A stretch of 64,000 bases of DNA from JBCDHN01 sp965224535 (GTDB lineage Bacteria; Verrucomicrobiota; Verrucomicrobiia; Verrucomicrobiales; DEV007). Position numbers and translations under genes: made by a program. This document shows, in pieces, positions 7,736 through 15,963 of the stretch (position 1 is the first letter of the stretch; each line of letters begins with the position of its first letter). The notes under the pieces are model-generated. The model did not search any database. It was not told the DNA's origin and was given only the letters and a program-made list of their open reading frames with translations. The stretch lies in assembly GCA_965224535.1 (NCBI GenBank), contig CBDCZR010000032.1, positions 186,001 to 250,000 of the forward strand. The letters are read 5' to 3'.

Positions 7736-10027
7736 ATGAAACGATTTCCCTTTCTCCTGCTTATCCTCACACTGCCAGAATTTCTTGCCGCGGACGTTGC
7801 CATCGTTAAATCCGGCAAATCGCAGGCTATCGTAGCCCTTCCCGGGCAACCGGCCGAATTCGAACAACGCGCGCTGGAGGAATTGCAGACCCATGTGGAG
7901 GCAATCTCCGGCGTCCGCCTGGAAACGGCGTCAACCGGCGATGCACCCGGGTTTATCGACAAAACGCGCCAGGCAGGCAAGACGCCGATTCTCCTCGGCC
8001 GACTTGCCGAACCAAACCCGGGAGAAATGAAGCGTGGCGCGTTTGTCCTGGATGTTCGCGATGAAGCGATCCGGATTCACGGTCCGGAAGAAGGCGTCGT
8101 CTACGGCGTTCTGGAATTGTTGGAGCAGCAGGGCTGCCGCTGGTTCATGCCGGGGCCGCTCGGGACCGTAATCCCGGAATCCCGGGAAATCGTGGTAAAA
8201 ACGCAGAACACCGCCCGGGAGCCTTCGTTTCCATCGCGGCATTTCCAGATGCCGAACCGCGAATGGCAGATGCGGGTGCGTTGCGGCGGAGCAGTCTTTC
8301 GCGGCGGCCATGGGATCAAAGCGCCGCCGTACAAACGCAACAAAAAGACCGGCGAATACGAGCCGAAGGAAAACGCCCGGTTTTACTCGCTGATCGACGG
8401 CAAGCGAATCGCCCGGCAACACTGCGTTTCGAACCCGGAATTACTCGCGCACATCATCGCCTACGTAAAGGCGCAACGCGCGGCGGGCAAAGGACCGGTG
8501 ATTCCCATGGGACCCAACGACGGGGCCGGTTTTTGCGAATGTGAGGATTGCCAGGCGCTGGACGGCGGGGATTTCGATCCCTTCTCCAACGAACGCTCCG
8601 TTACCGACCGCTATATCTGGTTTTTCAATCAAATCCTGGCCGGCGTGAATGACGAATACCCGGATACCAAGCTGGCGTTCTATGTGTATCACAATTATAT
8701 GCGTCCGCCGAAGCGCTGGAAGCCGGATCCACGAATCCAGGGCGCTATCGCGCCAATTGCCCTGGACCGGGTCCATGGATTCTCCAACCCCGTTGCGCCG
8801 GAAAAAAGCTATGTGAAGTGGCTGTTTCAGGAGTGGGGCAAACTGCTGCCGGAGCTATACGATCGCGGTTACTGGAGCAATCTGGCCTGTCCCGGGTTTC
8901 CGTTCATCATCATCGACCGCCTGCGGGATGAGATCCCCGCCTGCCACGAGATGGGCGTGGTTGGCTGGCGCGTGGAGACGTTTCCGAACTATGCTTCGCA
9001 GTTTCCATCTAACTACATAGCGGCAAAGTTGATGTGGAATCACCAGGCGGACGTCGAAGCCCTGTTGGAGGACTGTTTCGACAAATTTTTCGGCCCCGCG
9101 GCCAAGCCGATGGGCAACTATATAAGATTGATGGATGGCGCTCTGGCGAACAGCGATCACATCACTGGTTCGTCCTGGGATATGCCGCATCACTATCCGG
9201 CCGGGCTTCGCCAACAGGCGCGCCAGTTGCTGGATGAAGGCCGGCGCCTCGCCCCCGGCGACGATAGCTACGCTCAGCGCGTGGAGATCATCACGCAGAC
9301 GTTTGATTTGCTGGAAGCGTTCGTCGCGATGATGGAAGCGCGGGTGGAGGTGCATTTCGTTGCCGCCAAGGCCGAGCTTGAGAAGATGGATGCCATCGCG
9401 GAGAGGCTGATGGCTCACGAACCGGTGCCCATGCTTTCCGCGGGCCGTTTTAGCACCTACATGAACTACATGAGGCGCTTTTTCCGGCATTGCACGGAGC
9501 AGGGGCATGCCCGAATCACCGGCGGCAACCAACTCCTCGCCGCAGCCAAGGACGAGTGGGATTTCCAGATCGACCCAATGGCGATCGGCGAAGACATTGG
9601 CCTCTGGCGGACGGAAATCACGGGTGGAAACTGGCAAAAACTCCGGACTTCAAGCACCTCATGGAGCAATCAGGGCCTGCGCTACTACAAGGGGCTGGCC
9701 TGGTATCGCCAGACCCTGACCTTGCCCGAAAACGCCGCCGGCAAACGCGTCTTCTTCTGGTGTGGCGGCGTCGATGAGTCCGCCAAGGTTTGGATCAACG
9801 GAAAAGAAGTCGGCATTAGCCACGGAGCGGCGATGTATCCCTTCGAACTGGATGCAACCCCGGCGATTGCGCCCGGGAAAAACGTCGTCGTGGTCTGCGT
9901 GGCGAACGAGCGGGTAAACGAACTGGGCACGGGCGGAATTCTGGCCCCGGCGATGCTCTACGCGCCGGCTGCAGGGGCCGAGGCGGAGCTGGAAAACGTC
10001 CGCGATTTGAAGCCGACGTTTCCGTGA
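7736..10027 (+). CDS. Secreted DUF4838 (GH67-like) carbohydrate-active protein
   Basis: 763 residues from the ATG at 7736, the start that gives a signal peptide (MKRFPFLLLILTLPEFLAA). Residues ~25-140 form the alpha-glucuronidase-N-like domain (FEQRALEELQTHVEAISGVRL, then EGVVYGVLELLEQQGCRWF). DUF4838 follows (~145-500), with GPNDGAGFCECEDCQALDGG and TKLAFYVYHNYMRPP. A C-terminal beta-sandwich (~620-750, GLAWYRQTLTLPENAAGKRVFFWCGGVDES) resembles the GH2 sugar-binding domain. Likely degrades or binds uronic-acid-containing polysaccharide, by family analogy. The gene starts divergently from mgtE across 104 bp. It uses AT-ending codons more freely than its neighbours (e.g. AACTATATAAGATTG at 9115-9129), a possible sign of transfer. 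Confidence 0.82.
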   Translation: MKRFPFLLLILTLPEFLAADVAIVKSGKSQAIVALPGQPAEFEQRALEELQTHVEAISGVRLETASTGDAPGFIDKTRQAGKTPILLGRLAEPNPGEMKRGAFVLDVRDEAIRIHGPEEGVVYGVLELLEQQGCRWFMPGPLGTVIPESREIVVKTQNTAREPSFPSRHFQMPNREWQMRVRCGGAVFRGGHGIKAPPYKRNKKTGEYEPKENARFYSLIDGKRIARQHCVSNPELLAHIIAYVKAQRAAGKGPVIPMGPNDGAGFCECEDCQALDGGDFDPFSNERSVTDRYIWFFNQILAGVNDEYPDTKLAFYVYHNYMRPPKRWKPDPRIQGAIAPIALDRVHGFSNPVAPEKSYVKWLFQEWGKLLPELYDRGYWSNLACPGFPFIIIDRLRDEIPACHEMGVVGWRVETFPNYASQFPSNYIAAKLMWNHQADVEALLEDCFDKFFGPAAKPMGNYIRLMDGALANSDHITGSSWDMPHHYPAGLRQQARQLLDEGRRLAPGDDSYAQRVEIITQTFDLLEAFVAMMEARVEVHFVAAKAELEKMDAIAERLMAHEPVPMLSAGRFSTYMNYMRRFFRHCTEQGHARITGGNQLLAAAKDEWDFQIDPMAIGEDIGLWRTEITGGNWQKLRTSSTSWSNQGLRYYKGLAWYRQTLTLPENAAGKRVFFWCGGVDESAKVWINGKEVGISHGAAMYPFELDATPAIAPGKNVVVVCVANERVNELGTGGILAPAMLYAPAAGAEAELENVRDLKPTFP

Positions 10028-10108
10028 GATGTTCGTTGATGCCTTTTCCGCCTCTCCGGCCCACAAAAGACTTTGTGCGAAAACAATCGCGCCGCAGCTT
10101 TCATTCAT

Positions 10109-12769
10109 TCACTCCCGCTCCCACACTGCCGGAAGTTTCTCCGACGCCGGCCCGAAGGTTTGCGAGACGACGAATCCGCTGGCTTGCGAGGTGTAAAAAA
10201 TGCGCCCGTTTGAGACCACCGCACCGAGACATTCGCGTGAATCGATCGCCGGGCCGGTGGAAACCAGCTTGCCCTCCCCTCCCAGGTCGATCATGTCCAT
10301 GTTCGCGCCCAAAACGTAGGGCTCAGACAGGGTAAAGCGGCAACAGGCGTAGTTGTGTCCGATACTGCCAACGACCTTGCCGGTCTCGCGGTCGAAGACG
10401 TTCCCTTTGCCGCGCAACGCGTTGGAGAAGATGTATCGCTCCCCAGCGGAAACCACGTTGAGCGCGGAGGTGACGGGATCGGATTTCCAAACCAGGGAGC
10501 CGTCCTTGGCATCCAGACACCACACAAATCGGTCGTCGGTGCCTTCTTGCGCGCGGTTGAAGCCGCCGATGAAAATGCGGCCGCCGCGGGCGCTCAGCGT
10601 GCACTTGGAGGTGACGTAGTAATCGTTGGTCTGCCAAATCACATCGCCGGTTTGCGGATCGATGCAGGCGGTCAGGCCGTTGTTTTCAACCGGCAATCCG
10701 CGCCGTTTGCGCTCGCTGGCGGCGTAGCCGAAAAACACGGAGTAATAGAGCTTGCCGTCGAGGATGCAGATGCCGCAATCGTTTCCGCCACGCCCTTGAT
10801 CGGCAAAATTTTTCTCCCACACAACCTCACCGGTTTCCAGGTTCCAGGCCCAAATTCGCGGCTCGTGGTTCTTGGGATAGTAGGGGTTGTCGTTGGAGTA
10901 AATCCAACTCATGCGCTCGCTGCCGTCTTTGGTCGGTTGGGGATCGCCTTTGAAGGTAAAATATTTCTCGCTGCCCTGCGCGGCGTATTCTCCCGAGCCG
11001 GAGGCATAGATGGCCACGTTGCCGTGGACGACGGGCGGAAACTGGCGGCTCCAACTGGGCGAACCGGTGAACGGAGCTTCCCAAATCAGCTCACCGGTGG
11101 CCGCGTCCAGGCAACGCATCAGCGAGCGCTTCATCCCGGCCTGCGGGACCAACAATTTGCCGTCGATGTAGAGCGGCGAGGTGAACGAGAGGTAGACGTC
11201 CGGCCAATAGCGGCGCCAGAGCAAGCGGCCGGTGTCTTGTTCCACGGCGATAATTTGGCCCTCCGCGGTGTGGGTGTATAACCGGCCGCCTCCGCAAACC
11301 GGCAGATGTTTTACGGTCCCTTCCAGCCGGCGCGCCCAGCGCATGCGCAACGGCGGCTTGAGCCCCTGATCGTTGGCGTTGGTGCCGGCAAAATCGCCGT
11401 AATTCGTGTACCAATCGTAGCGGGATTCGGCGAGCAGACCGGTTAGCGGGCTGCGAATTTTGTGGATTTCCAGGTTTTTGGCGGGAAGCGTCGCTTTGCC
11501 GTTCGCACCGAGGATGTAGAGATAACCGTCCTCCGCCGGAACGTAAACCTGGCCGTTGGCAACCGCGATCGGCGCGGTGAGCGGCGTTCCGATCTCGAAC
11601 GACGACGCTTCGCCGCCCTGGAGCGGCACGACGTGGACCTTGCCGTCCAAACCCGCGTAAACGGCGCGATCGCGCGTCAAAACCGGCGGACTAATGGCAG
11701 GCGCCGCGCTCAGAATCTCCGGCTGTTCCAGGCTTGGGTGATGCCGGCAGAGACCAACCCCGTTTTCCGGCCGAACGCGAAAAATATCCTGCCCACGCGT
11801 GCTAACCGGCGCAAAACCGAGCAAACCGTGCAGGCGAATGGACGTCTCCGTCCCCTTGACGAAATCAGCCTTCACCTTGTCCCCCTCCAACCGCATGGTT
11901 TCGACCCGGCCCGAGTTATCGCGCCGATGCCACTGCACGTAGACGTTGCCCGCCTCGTCGGCGCTCTGGCCAAAGGTAGCCGGGAACTCCTTGCCGGCAT
12001 AACTCGGGATCTCACCCACAGCACGTTGCTTCGGCGCGTCGCCCATATCTTCGATGAAAACCGTGCGCCCGCCCGCCGGCATCACCACCGTCTTACCCAC
12101 CAGGCAAATATCGCGCGAACAGACAAAATGATCGCGCCAAGTCACCCGGTCGCCGCGAAACGCGAGCCAATCCTCGCCCTTCCAGCGATTGCCCTGAAAA
12201 CCCACGATTTCCTTCACGAAATCCCACGTCCAAGCGACTTTGCCGTCCGGTTCCACCGCGTAAATTTGCGCACCCAGCGTCGCAAAGTAAACGCGCTCGC
12301 TTCCCGCGGCTGGAGCGGAAAAAATCGGCTCCTCGCAGTCGATTTCCGCTACCACGTCTCCCGTTTCGCAATCGAGCACGTAGTAAAACCCGGCCGTCGT
12401 CCCCACGTGCAAAAATTTCCCGTGAAGCGCCGGCGAAGCGACGTTGTTGCAATTGCCAGGACCGCCGCGCGTGGCGAACTTCCAAGCGACTTCGTGCGTT
12501 TGGGCATCGATCGCGAAAACGACCCCGGAACCGTCGATGACGAACACCTTGCCTCCTCCCACCACCGGAGCCGCGAACAGAGCATCGGTTGTGGGGACGG
12601 CGGCAACGAGGCCCAGCGGCGTTCGCAAAGTTTCGCCCGGAGCGTTGCCCGTTCGCAACGCGTTGCCTTGCAGTTGCGGCCAGGAATCGGCGGTGGCAGG
12701 AAGCGCGGCCCCGCAAAGCGCCAAAAACGCGGCCAAGGAGGAAATTCGGGGTAAAGTGTTTGTCGTCAT
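10109..12769 (-). CDS. Secreted PQQ-type beta-propeller protein, 886 residues
   Basis: An N-terminal signal peptide (ending PATA-DSWPQLQGN, residue ~27) is followed by repeated PQQ/BamB-like blades, recognisable by W-x-x-x-x-x-G and LDAxTG-like turns (FAIDAQTHEVAWKF, AVEQDTGRLLWRRY, CLDAATGELIWEAPF, CIDPQTGDVIWQTND, CLDAKDGSLVWKSDP). The length suggests two consecutive propellers. There is no alcohol-dehydrogenase heme motif, so this is probably a structural or binding propeller in the periplasm rather than a quinoprotein enzyme. It converges on the DUF4838 gene with an 81-bp gap holding a weak 6-bp hairpin (CACAAA/TTTGTG). Confidence 0.8.
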   Translation of the reverse strand: MTTNTLPRISSLAAFLALCGAALPATADSWPQLQGNALRTGNAPGETLRTPLGLVAAVPTTDALFAAPVVGGGKVFVIDGSGVVFAIDAQTHEVAWKFATRGGPGNCNNVASPALHGKFLHVGTTAGFYYVLDCETGDVVAEIDCEEPIFSAPAAGSERVYFATLGAQIYAVEPDGKVAWTWDFVKEIVGFQGNRWKGEDWLAFRGDRVTWRDHFVCSRDICLVGKTVVMPAGGRTVFIEDMGDAPKQRAVGEIPSYAGKEFPATFGQSADEAGNVYVQWHRRDNSGRVETMRLEGDKVKADFVKGTETSIRLHGLLGFAPVSTRGQDIFRVRPENGVGLCRHHPSLEQPEILSAAPAISPPVLTRDRAVYAGLDGKVHVVPLQGGEASSFEIGTPLTAPIAVANGQVYVPAEDGYLYILGANGKATLPAKNLEIHKIRSPLTGLLAESRYDWYTNYGDFAGTNANDQGLKPPLRMRWARRLEGTVKHLPVCGGGRLYTHTAEGQIIAVEQDTGRLLWRRYWPDVYLSFTSPLYIDGKLLVPQAGMKRSLMRCLDAATGELIWEAPFTGSPSWSRQFPPVVHGNVAIYASGSGEYAAQGSEKYFTFKGDPQPTKDGSERMSWIYSNDNPYYPKNHEPRIWAWNLETGEVVWEKNFADQGRGGNDCGICILDGKLYYSVFFGYAASERKRRGLPVENNGLTACIDPQTGDVIWQTNDYYVTSKCTLSARGGRIFIGGFNRAQEGTDDRFVWCLDAKDGSLVWKSDPVTSALNVVSAGERYIFSNALRGKGNVFDRETGKVVGSIGHNYACCRFTLSEPYVLGANMDMIDLGGEGKLVSTGPAIDSRECLGAVVSNGRIFYTSQASGFVVSQTFGPASEKLPAVWERE

Positions 12770-12909
12770 TTCAAATGCGGGTTCAGGGGTTGAACGGCGA
12801 CCATCAATTCGGCCCCGAAAGAAAGCAACCCCGCCGATTTCGGATTTCGAGTTTCGAGTTTCGGATTTTTTTTGGTGGTTAAACCAATCCGGAAGCCGAA
12901 AAGTTCGCC

Positions 12910-13473
12910 ATGATCCTCGACGCCATCATTGGGCTCATCGTCTCGATTTTCAGCGCTCTGTTTCAGGGCGTGACGATGGTTTTCGTGCCCGTGATCAATC
13001 TCATCGCCGTCGCGGTTGAGGTGATCGTCGGCATTTTCGTTTCCGGATTCTCGCTGGGACGCCTGGAGCGAAAGAAGAAAACCGGCGAAGGTCAAAATCG
13101 GCAATCCGCAGCCTCGCCGATCGTGGGAACGGTTGTGCTGCTTTTGGTGATGGCGGCGGCCGTCTGGTTCTTGATGTGGCCGCGCCTCAGCCAACGGGAA
13201 ATCGCCCTCATCGCCGAAGACGGGCACAGCCTGCCTTTCGCCGCGCTGGTCGTGCATACCAAGGGCGGGGATCTTCAGCGGCGGACGGACAACGCGGGCA
13301 ATATCGTCTTGCCGCGATTTAGCGTCAGGGCCATCACCATCAAAGATCCGCGCTACGTGGAACAAACCTGGACGAAAGGCGAGCTGGATTCGGCGTTGAT
13401 CGTTCGGCGGACCGTCCTGGGTTCGGGGCTGGATTCGCTGGCGGATCGGTTGTTGGAGCCGACTAAGGAGTGA
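12910..13473 (+). CDS. Membrane protein of unknown function
   Basis: 187 residues. Two long hydrophobic stretches open the protein (residues ~3-46, with GLIVSIFSALFQGVTMVF), then a basic, polar loop (RLERKKKTGEGQ), another membrane helix (~70-90, IVGTVVLLLVMAAAVWFLMW) and a ~95-residue soluble domain that looks like a small beta-sandwich (SLPFAALVVHTKGGDLQRRTDNAGNIVLP). I do not recognise the family. The soluble part resembles carboxypeptidase-regulatory-like folds in its strand and turn pattern only. The upstream gap holds copies of the TTTCGGATTTCGAG intergenic repeat. Confidence 0.6.
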   Translation: MILDAIIGLIVSIFSALFQGVTMVFVPVINLIAVAVEVIVGIFVSGFSLGRLERKKKTGEGQNRQSAASPIVGTVVLLLVMAAAVWFLMWPRLSQREIALIAEDGHSLPFAALVVHTKGGDLQRRTDNAGNIVLPRFSVRAITIKDPRYVEQTWTKGELDSALIVRRTVLGSGLDSLADRLLEPTKE

Positions 13474-13552
13474 AAACCGCGCCGTAGGTAACTTCCCCGC
13501 CCTCGCCGCCGTTTTTCTCGACTTCGCAGGCAAGCTTGGTAAGTTCACCGCC

Positions 13553-14428
13553 ATGAAGTCGCATTTTCGCAAGTCCGCGGCGGCGGTTGCCTGCATCCTG
13601 CTTGCCGCCCCGCCCGGCGGTGGATGGAGCGCCGAGGGTGAGGTGGCGTCGGCCGGCATTTCCGTCAAAAGCCCGAAGGTGGACGCAAAATCCCGCAAAC
13701 TCGGCAACCTGCGCAAAATCGCGGAGAAAGACGGCGAGGGCGGCTTCATTCGTCCGCGATTTTCGCCTGATGGCTTGCAGCTCATGGTGTCGCGCCCCGG
13801 TTTTCGCGGAATTCACGTGGTTGCGGCCGCGGGCGGAAAACCAACGCCGGTTTCGGCCGATGCAAACGCCTTCAACGCCCGCTGGACCAAGGACGGGCTC
13901 ATCGCCGTGCCGGCGCAAGAGGAAGGCGGCAAAACGCGCATCCTCAACCTGGATGGCAGCGAGGCCCGGGTCGAACCGGCGGCGCCCGACGCGGTTTTTT
14001 GCAAGAACGACCGCGTTTTCAGCACGATCAAGGACGGCGGCGCGGAGATCGCCATTTCCGACGCAAGCGACCGTTTTCTGGCTCCGCAACTTTGCCCAAA
14101 ACACGTCATGGTGAGCTTCATGGGCCTGCAATCCGGCCTTTACCTGACCCGCGGCGATGGCTCCGGCAAGCCGGTGTTTCTCGGCGAGGGCGAGGATTTG
14201 GCGTGGGCACCGGATAGCTCGTTCGTGGTCTTCACGCGCGCTCGCGATGACGGGCATGCCGTGGTTGAGAGCCACCTCTACCAGTTTGAGCTGAAGACCA
14301 AAAAGCTCTTCGACCTCAGCGCGGATTCCCGGCTCATCATCAACACCCCGTCGCTCAGTCCGGACGGGAAAACGGTCGCGTTTGAGGTGGATCGGGCCAT
14401 TTTCGTGGCTGCAATGCCTGAAAGATGA
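13553..14428 (+). CDS. Secreted PD40/TolB-like beta-propeller protein
   Basis: 291 residues with an N-terminal signal-like segment (SAAAVACILLAAPPGGGWSA). It contains WD40-like PD40 blades with the hallmark RPRFSPDGLQLMVS (~65), DLAWAPDSSFVVFTRARDD (~210) and TPSLSPDGKTVAFEV (~265). TolB-like propellers in the periplasm mediate protein-protein contacts at the cell envelope. Its stop codon overlaps the ATG of the amidase gene (ATGA at 14425-14428), indicating translational coupling and a shared envelope role. Confidence 0.75.
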   Translation: MKSHFRKSAAAVACILLAAPPGGGWSAEGEVASAGISVKSPKVDAKSRKLGNLRKIAEKDGEGGFIRPRFSPDGLQLMVSRPGFRGIHVVAAAGGKPTPVSADANAFNARWTKDGLIAVPAQEEGGKTRILNLDGSEARVEPAAPDAVFCKNDRVFSTIKDGGAEIAISDASDRFLAPQLCPKHVMVSFMGLQSGLYLTRGDGSGKPVFLGEGEDLAWAPDSSFVVFTRARDDGHAVVESHLYQFELKTKKLFDLSADSRLIINTPSLSPDGKTVAFEVDRAIFVAAMPER

Positions 14429-15963
14429 GCAAACACGTTAGGGGCATGAACCATCCCAAGTACTGCGCCATTCCCGCAGCCGTTCTCGCGACCGGCGCCT
14501 TGCTCGCGTCCGTCTCCGCTCAAACCAAGGTTTACATCGATCCCGGTCACGGCGGAAGCGATCCCGGCGCGGTGAATCAGACCCACGGGACCAAGGAAGC
14601 CGACCGCGTTCTCTTCACCGCCAAGGAACTGCGCAAATTTTTGGACGAAGACACCAACGACGCCCGCGGCGGCAGCGCCTGGACCGTCCGCATGTCGCGC
14701 ACCACCGACACCTTCATCCGGCTGCGCGCGCGTTCGACCGATGCGAATCATTGGGGCGCGGACCGGTTTCTCTCCATCCACCAAAACGCGTTCAACGCCT
14801 CGGCAAGCGGCACGGAGACGTTTTCGCTGTCTAACACCGGCACGGCGGCACGGCTGCGAAACCTGGTGCAGGAGGAGGCCATCAAGGCGTGGGGCCTGAA
14901 AAACCGCAGCAACAAAACGGCGAATTTTTCCGTGCTGAGCAACACCAGCATGCCGGCTGTGCTCACCGAGATGGGCTTCATCGATTCCTCCACCGATCAC
15001 CCGTTCTGCGCTTCGGACGAAAAGTGTCGCGACTACGCCAAGCACCTCCTCTTCGCTCTCCAGCGGCACTACGGCAAGGACCCGTATTTTCCCGCACCGC
15101 CGGGAATTGTCGTCGATAACCGCGATGGCGGCGCCTACACGGAGACAGGCGAATGGCAGACTTCGGCCTCGGCGGGATTTTGGAACGCGGATTCCCGCTA
15201 CGGCGCCATTTACCGGCAAACGCCGCCTAACACAGCCACCTTTCGGCCCACCTTGGCGGAAAGCGGCCGCTACGAGGTCTACGCCTGGTGGGTGCCGGGC
15301 GCGAATCGCTCGCCGGGGGCCGGATTCGTCGTCAACCACCTCTACGGCTCCACGCTGGTGCGCAAGGATCAACGCAGCGGCGGCAACCGGTGGAATTTGC
15401 TGGGCACGTTCAACTTTGGCGCGGGCAATGAGGGCAATGAGGGCAATGTTAGGCTGGATTCCGCGCGTTCCACCACCGAAGGCGCGGCCAATCCGGTGAG
15501 CACCGTGGTTATGGCCGACGCGGTGCGATTCGTGCGCGTGGGCGACGTGCTGATTGAGGATGTGGTAGTGGACAACACCGACGGCAACTTCCGCGTTCCA
15601 TCGCGCCAGTGGTTTCCCAGCGCCTATTCCTCCGGCTACCTGGGCCCGAACTATCACGCTCGTCCCACCGGCTACGTTAGCGATCCGGCCACCTGGTCGG
15701 CCACCCTGCCCGCGGCGGGACGATGGGAGGTTTTCGCCCGCTGGACCACCGGCAGCAACCGCACCAGCGAAGCGCCCTACATCGTCTACCACGCCGGCGG
15801 AAGAACGGTCAAAAACGTCGATCAGCGCCGCAACAACGCGACCTGGATCTCGCTGGGAACCTACGAATTCGCCGCCGGTCACTCCCACCGCGTACAGCTT
15901 TCCTGCTGGACTGATCCCGGCGCATTCGTCATCGCCGATGCGGTCAAGTTTGTGAAAAAATGA
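14425..15963 (+). CDS. N-acetylmuramoyl-L-alanine amidase (Amidase_3) with two golvesin-type C-terminal domains
   Basis: 512 residues; an alternative ATG at 14446 would shorten it by 7. A signal peptide ends near SVSA-QTKV. Residues ~35-215 are the zinc amidase domain: YIDPGHGGSDPGAV (first His), TKEAD (Glu), LSIHQNAF (second His) and VLTEMGFID (catalytic Glu). It cleaves the amide bond between MurNAc and the stem peptide in peptidoglycan. Two homologous ~130-residue modules follow (GIVVDNRDGG... and DVVVDNTDGN..., each with an RYEVYAWW/RWEVFARW core and a VMADAVRFV/VIADAVKFV end), matching golvesin-C-like beta domains that probably anchor it to wall or glycan. It overlaps genes on both sides by ATGA. 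Confidence 0.88.
   Translation: MSKHVRGMNHPKYCAIPAAVLATGALLASVSAQTKVYIDPGHGGSDPGAVNQTHGTKEADRVLFTAKELRKFLDEDTNDARGGSAWTVRMSRTTDTFIRLRARSTDANHWGADRFLSIHQNAFNASASGTETFSLSNTGTAARLRNLVQEEAIKAWGLKNRSNKTANFSVLSNTSMPAVLTEMGFIDSSTDHPFCASDEKCRDYAKHLLFALQRHYGKDPYFPAPPGIVVDNRDGGAYTETGEWQTSASAGFWNADSRYGAIYRQTPPNTATFRPTLAESGRYEVYAWWVPGANRSPGAGFVVNHLYGSTLVRKDQRSGGNRWNLLGTFNFGAGNEGNEGNVRLDSARSTTEGAANPVSTVVMADAVRFVRVGDVLIEDVVVDNTDGNFRVPSRQWFPSAYSSGYLGPNYHARPTGYVSDPATWSATLPAAGRWEVFARWTTGSNRTSEAPYIVYHAGGRTVKNVDQRRNNATWISLGTYEFAAGHSHRVQLSCWTDPGAFVIADAVKFVKK

Noticed and set aside
11462..12754. 430-codon frame on the + strand
   Set aside because: Antisense shadow of the PQQ propeller gene; Arg-rich with no motifs.
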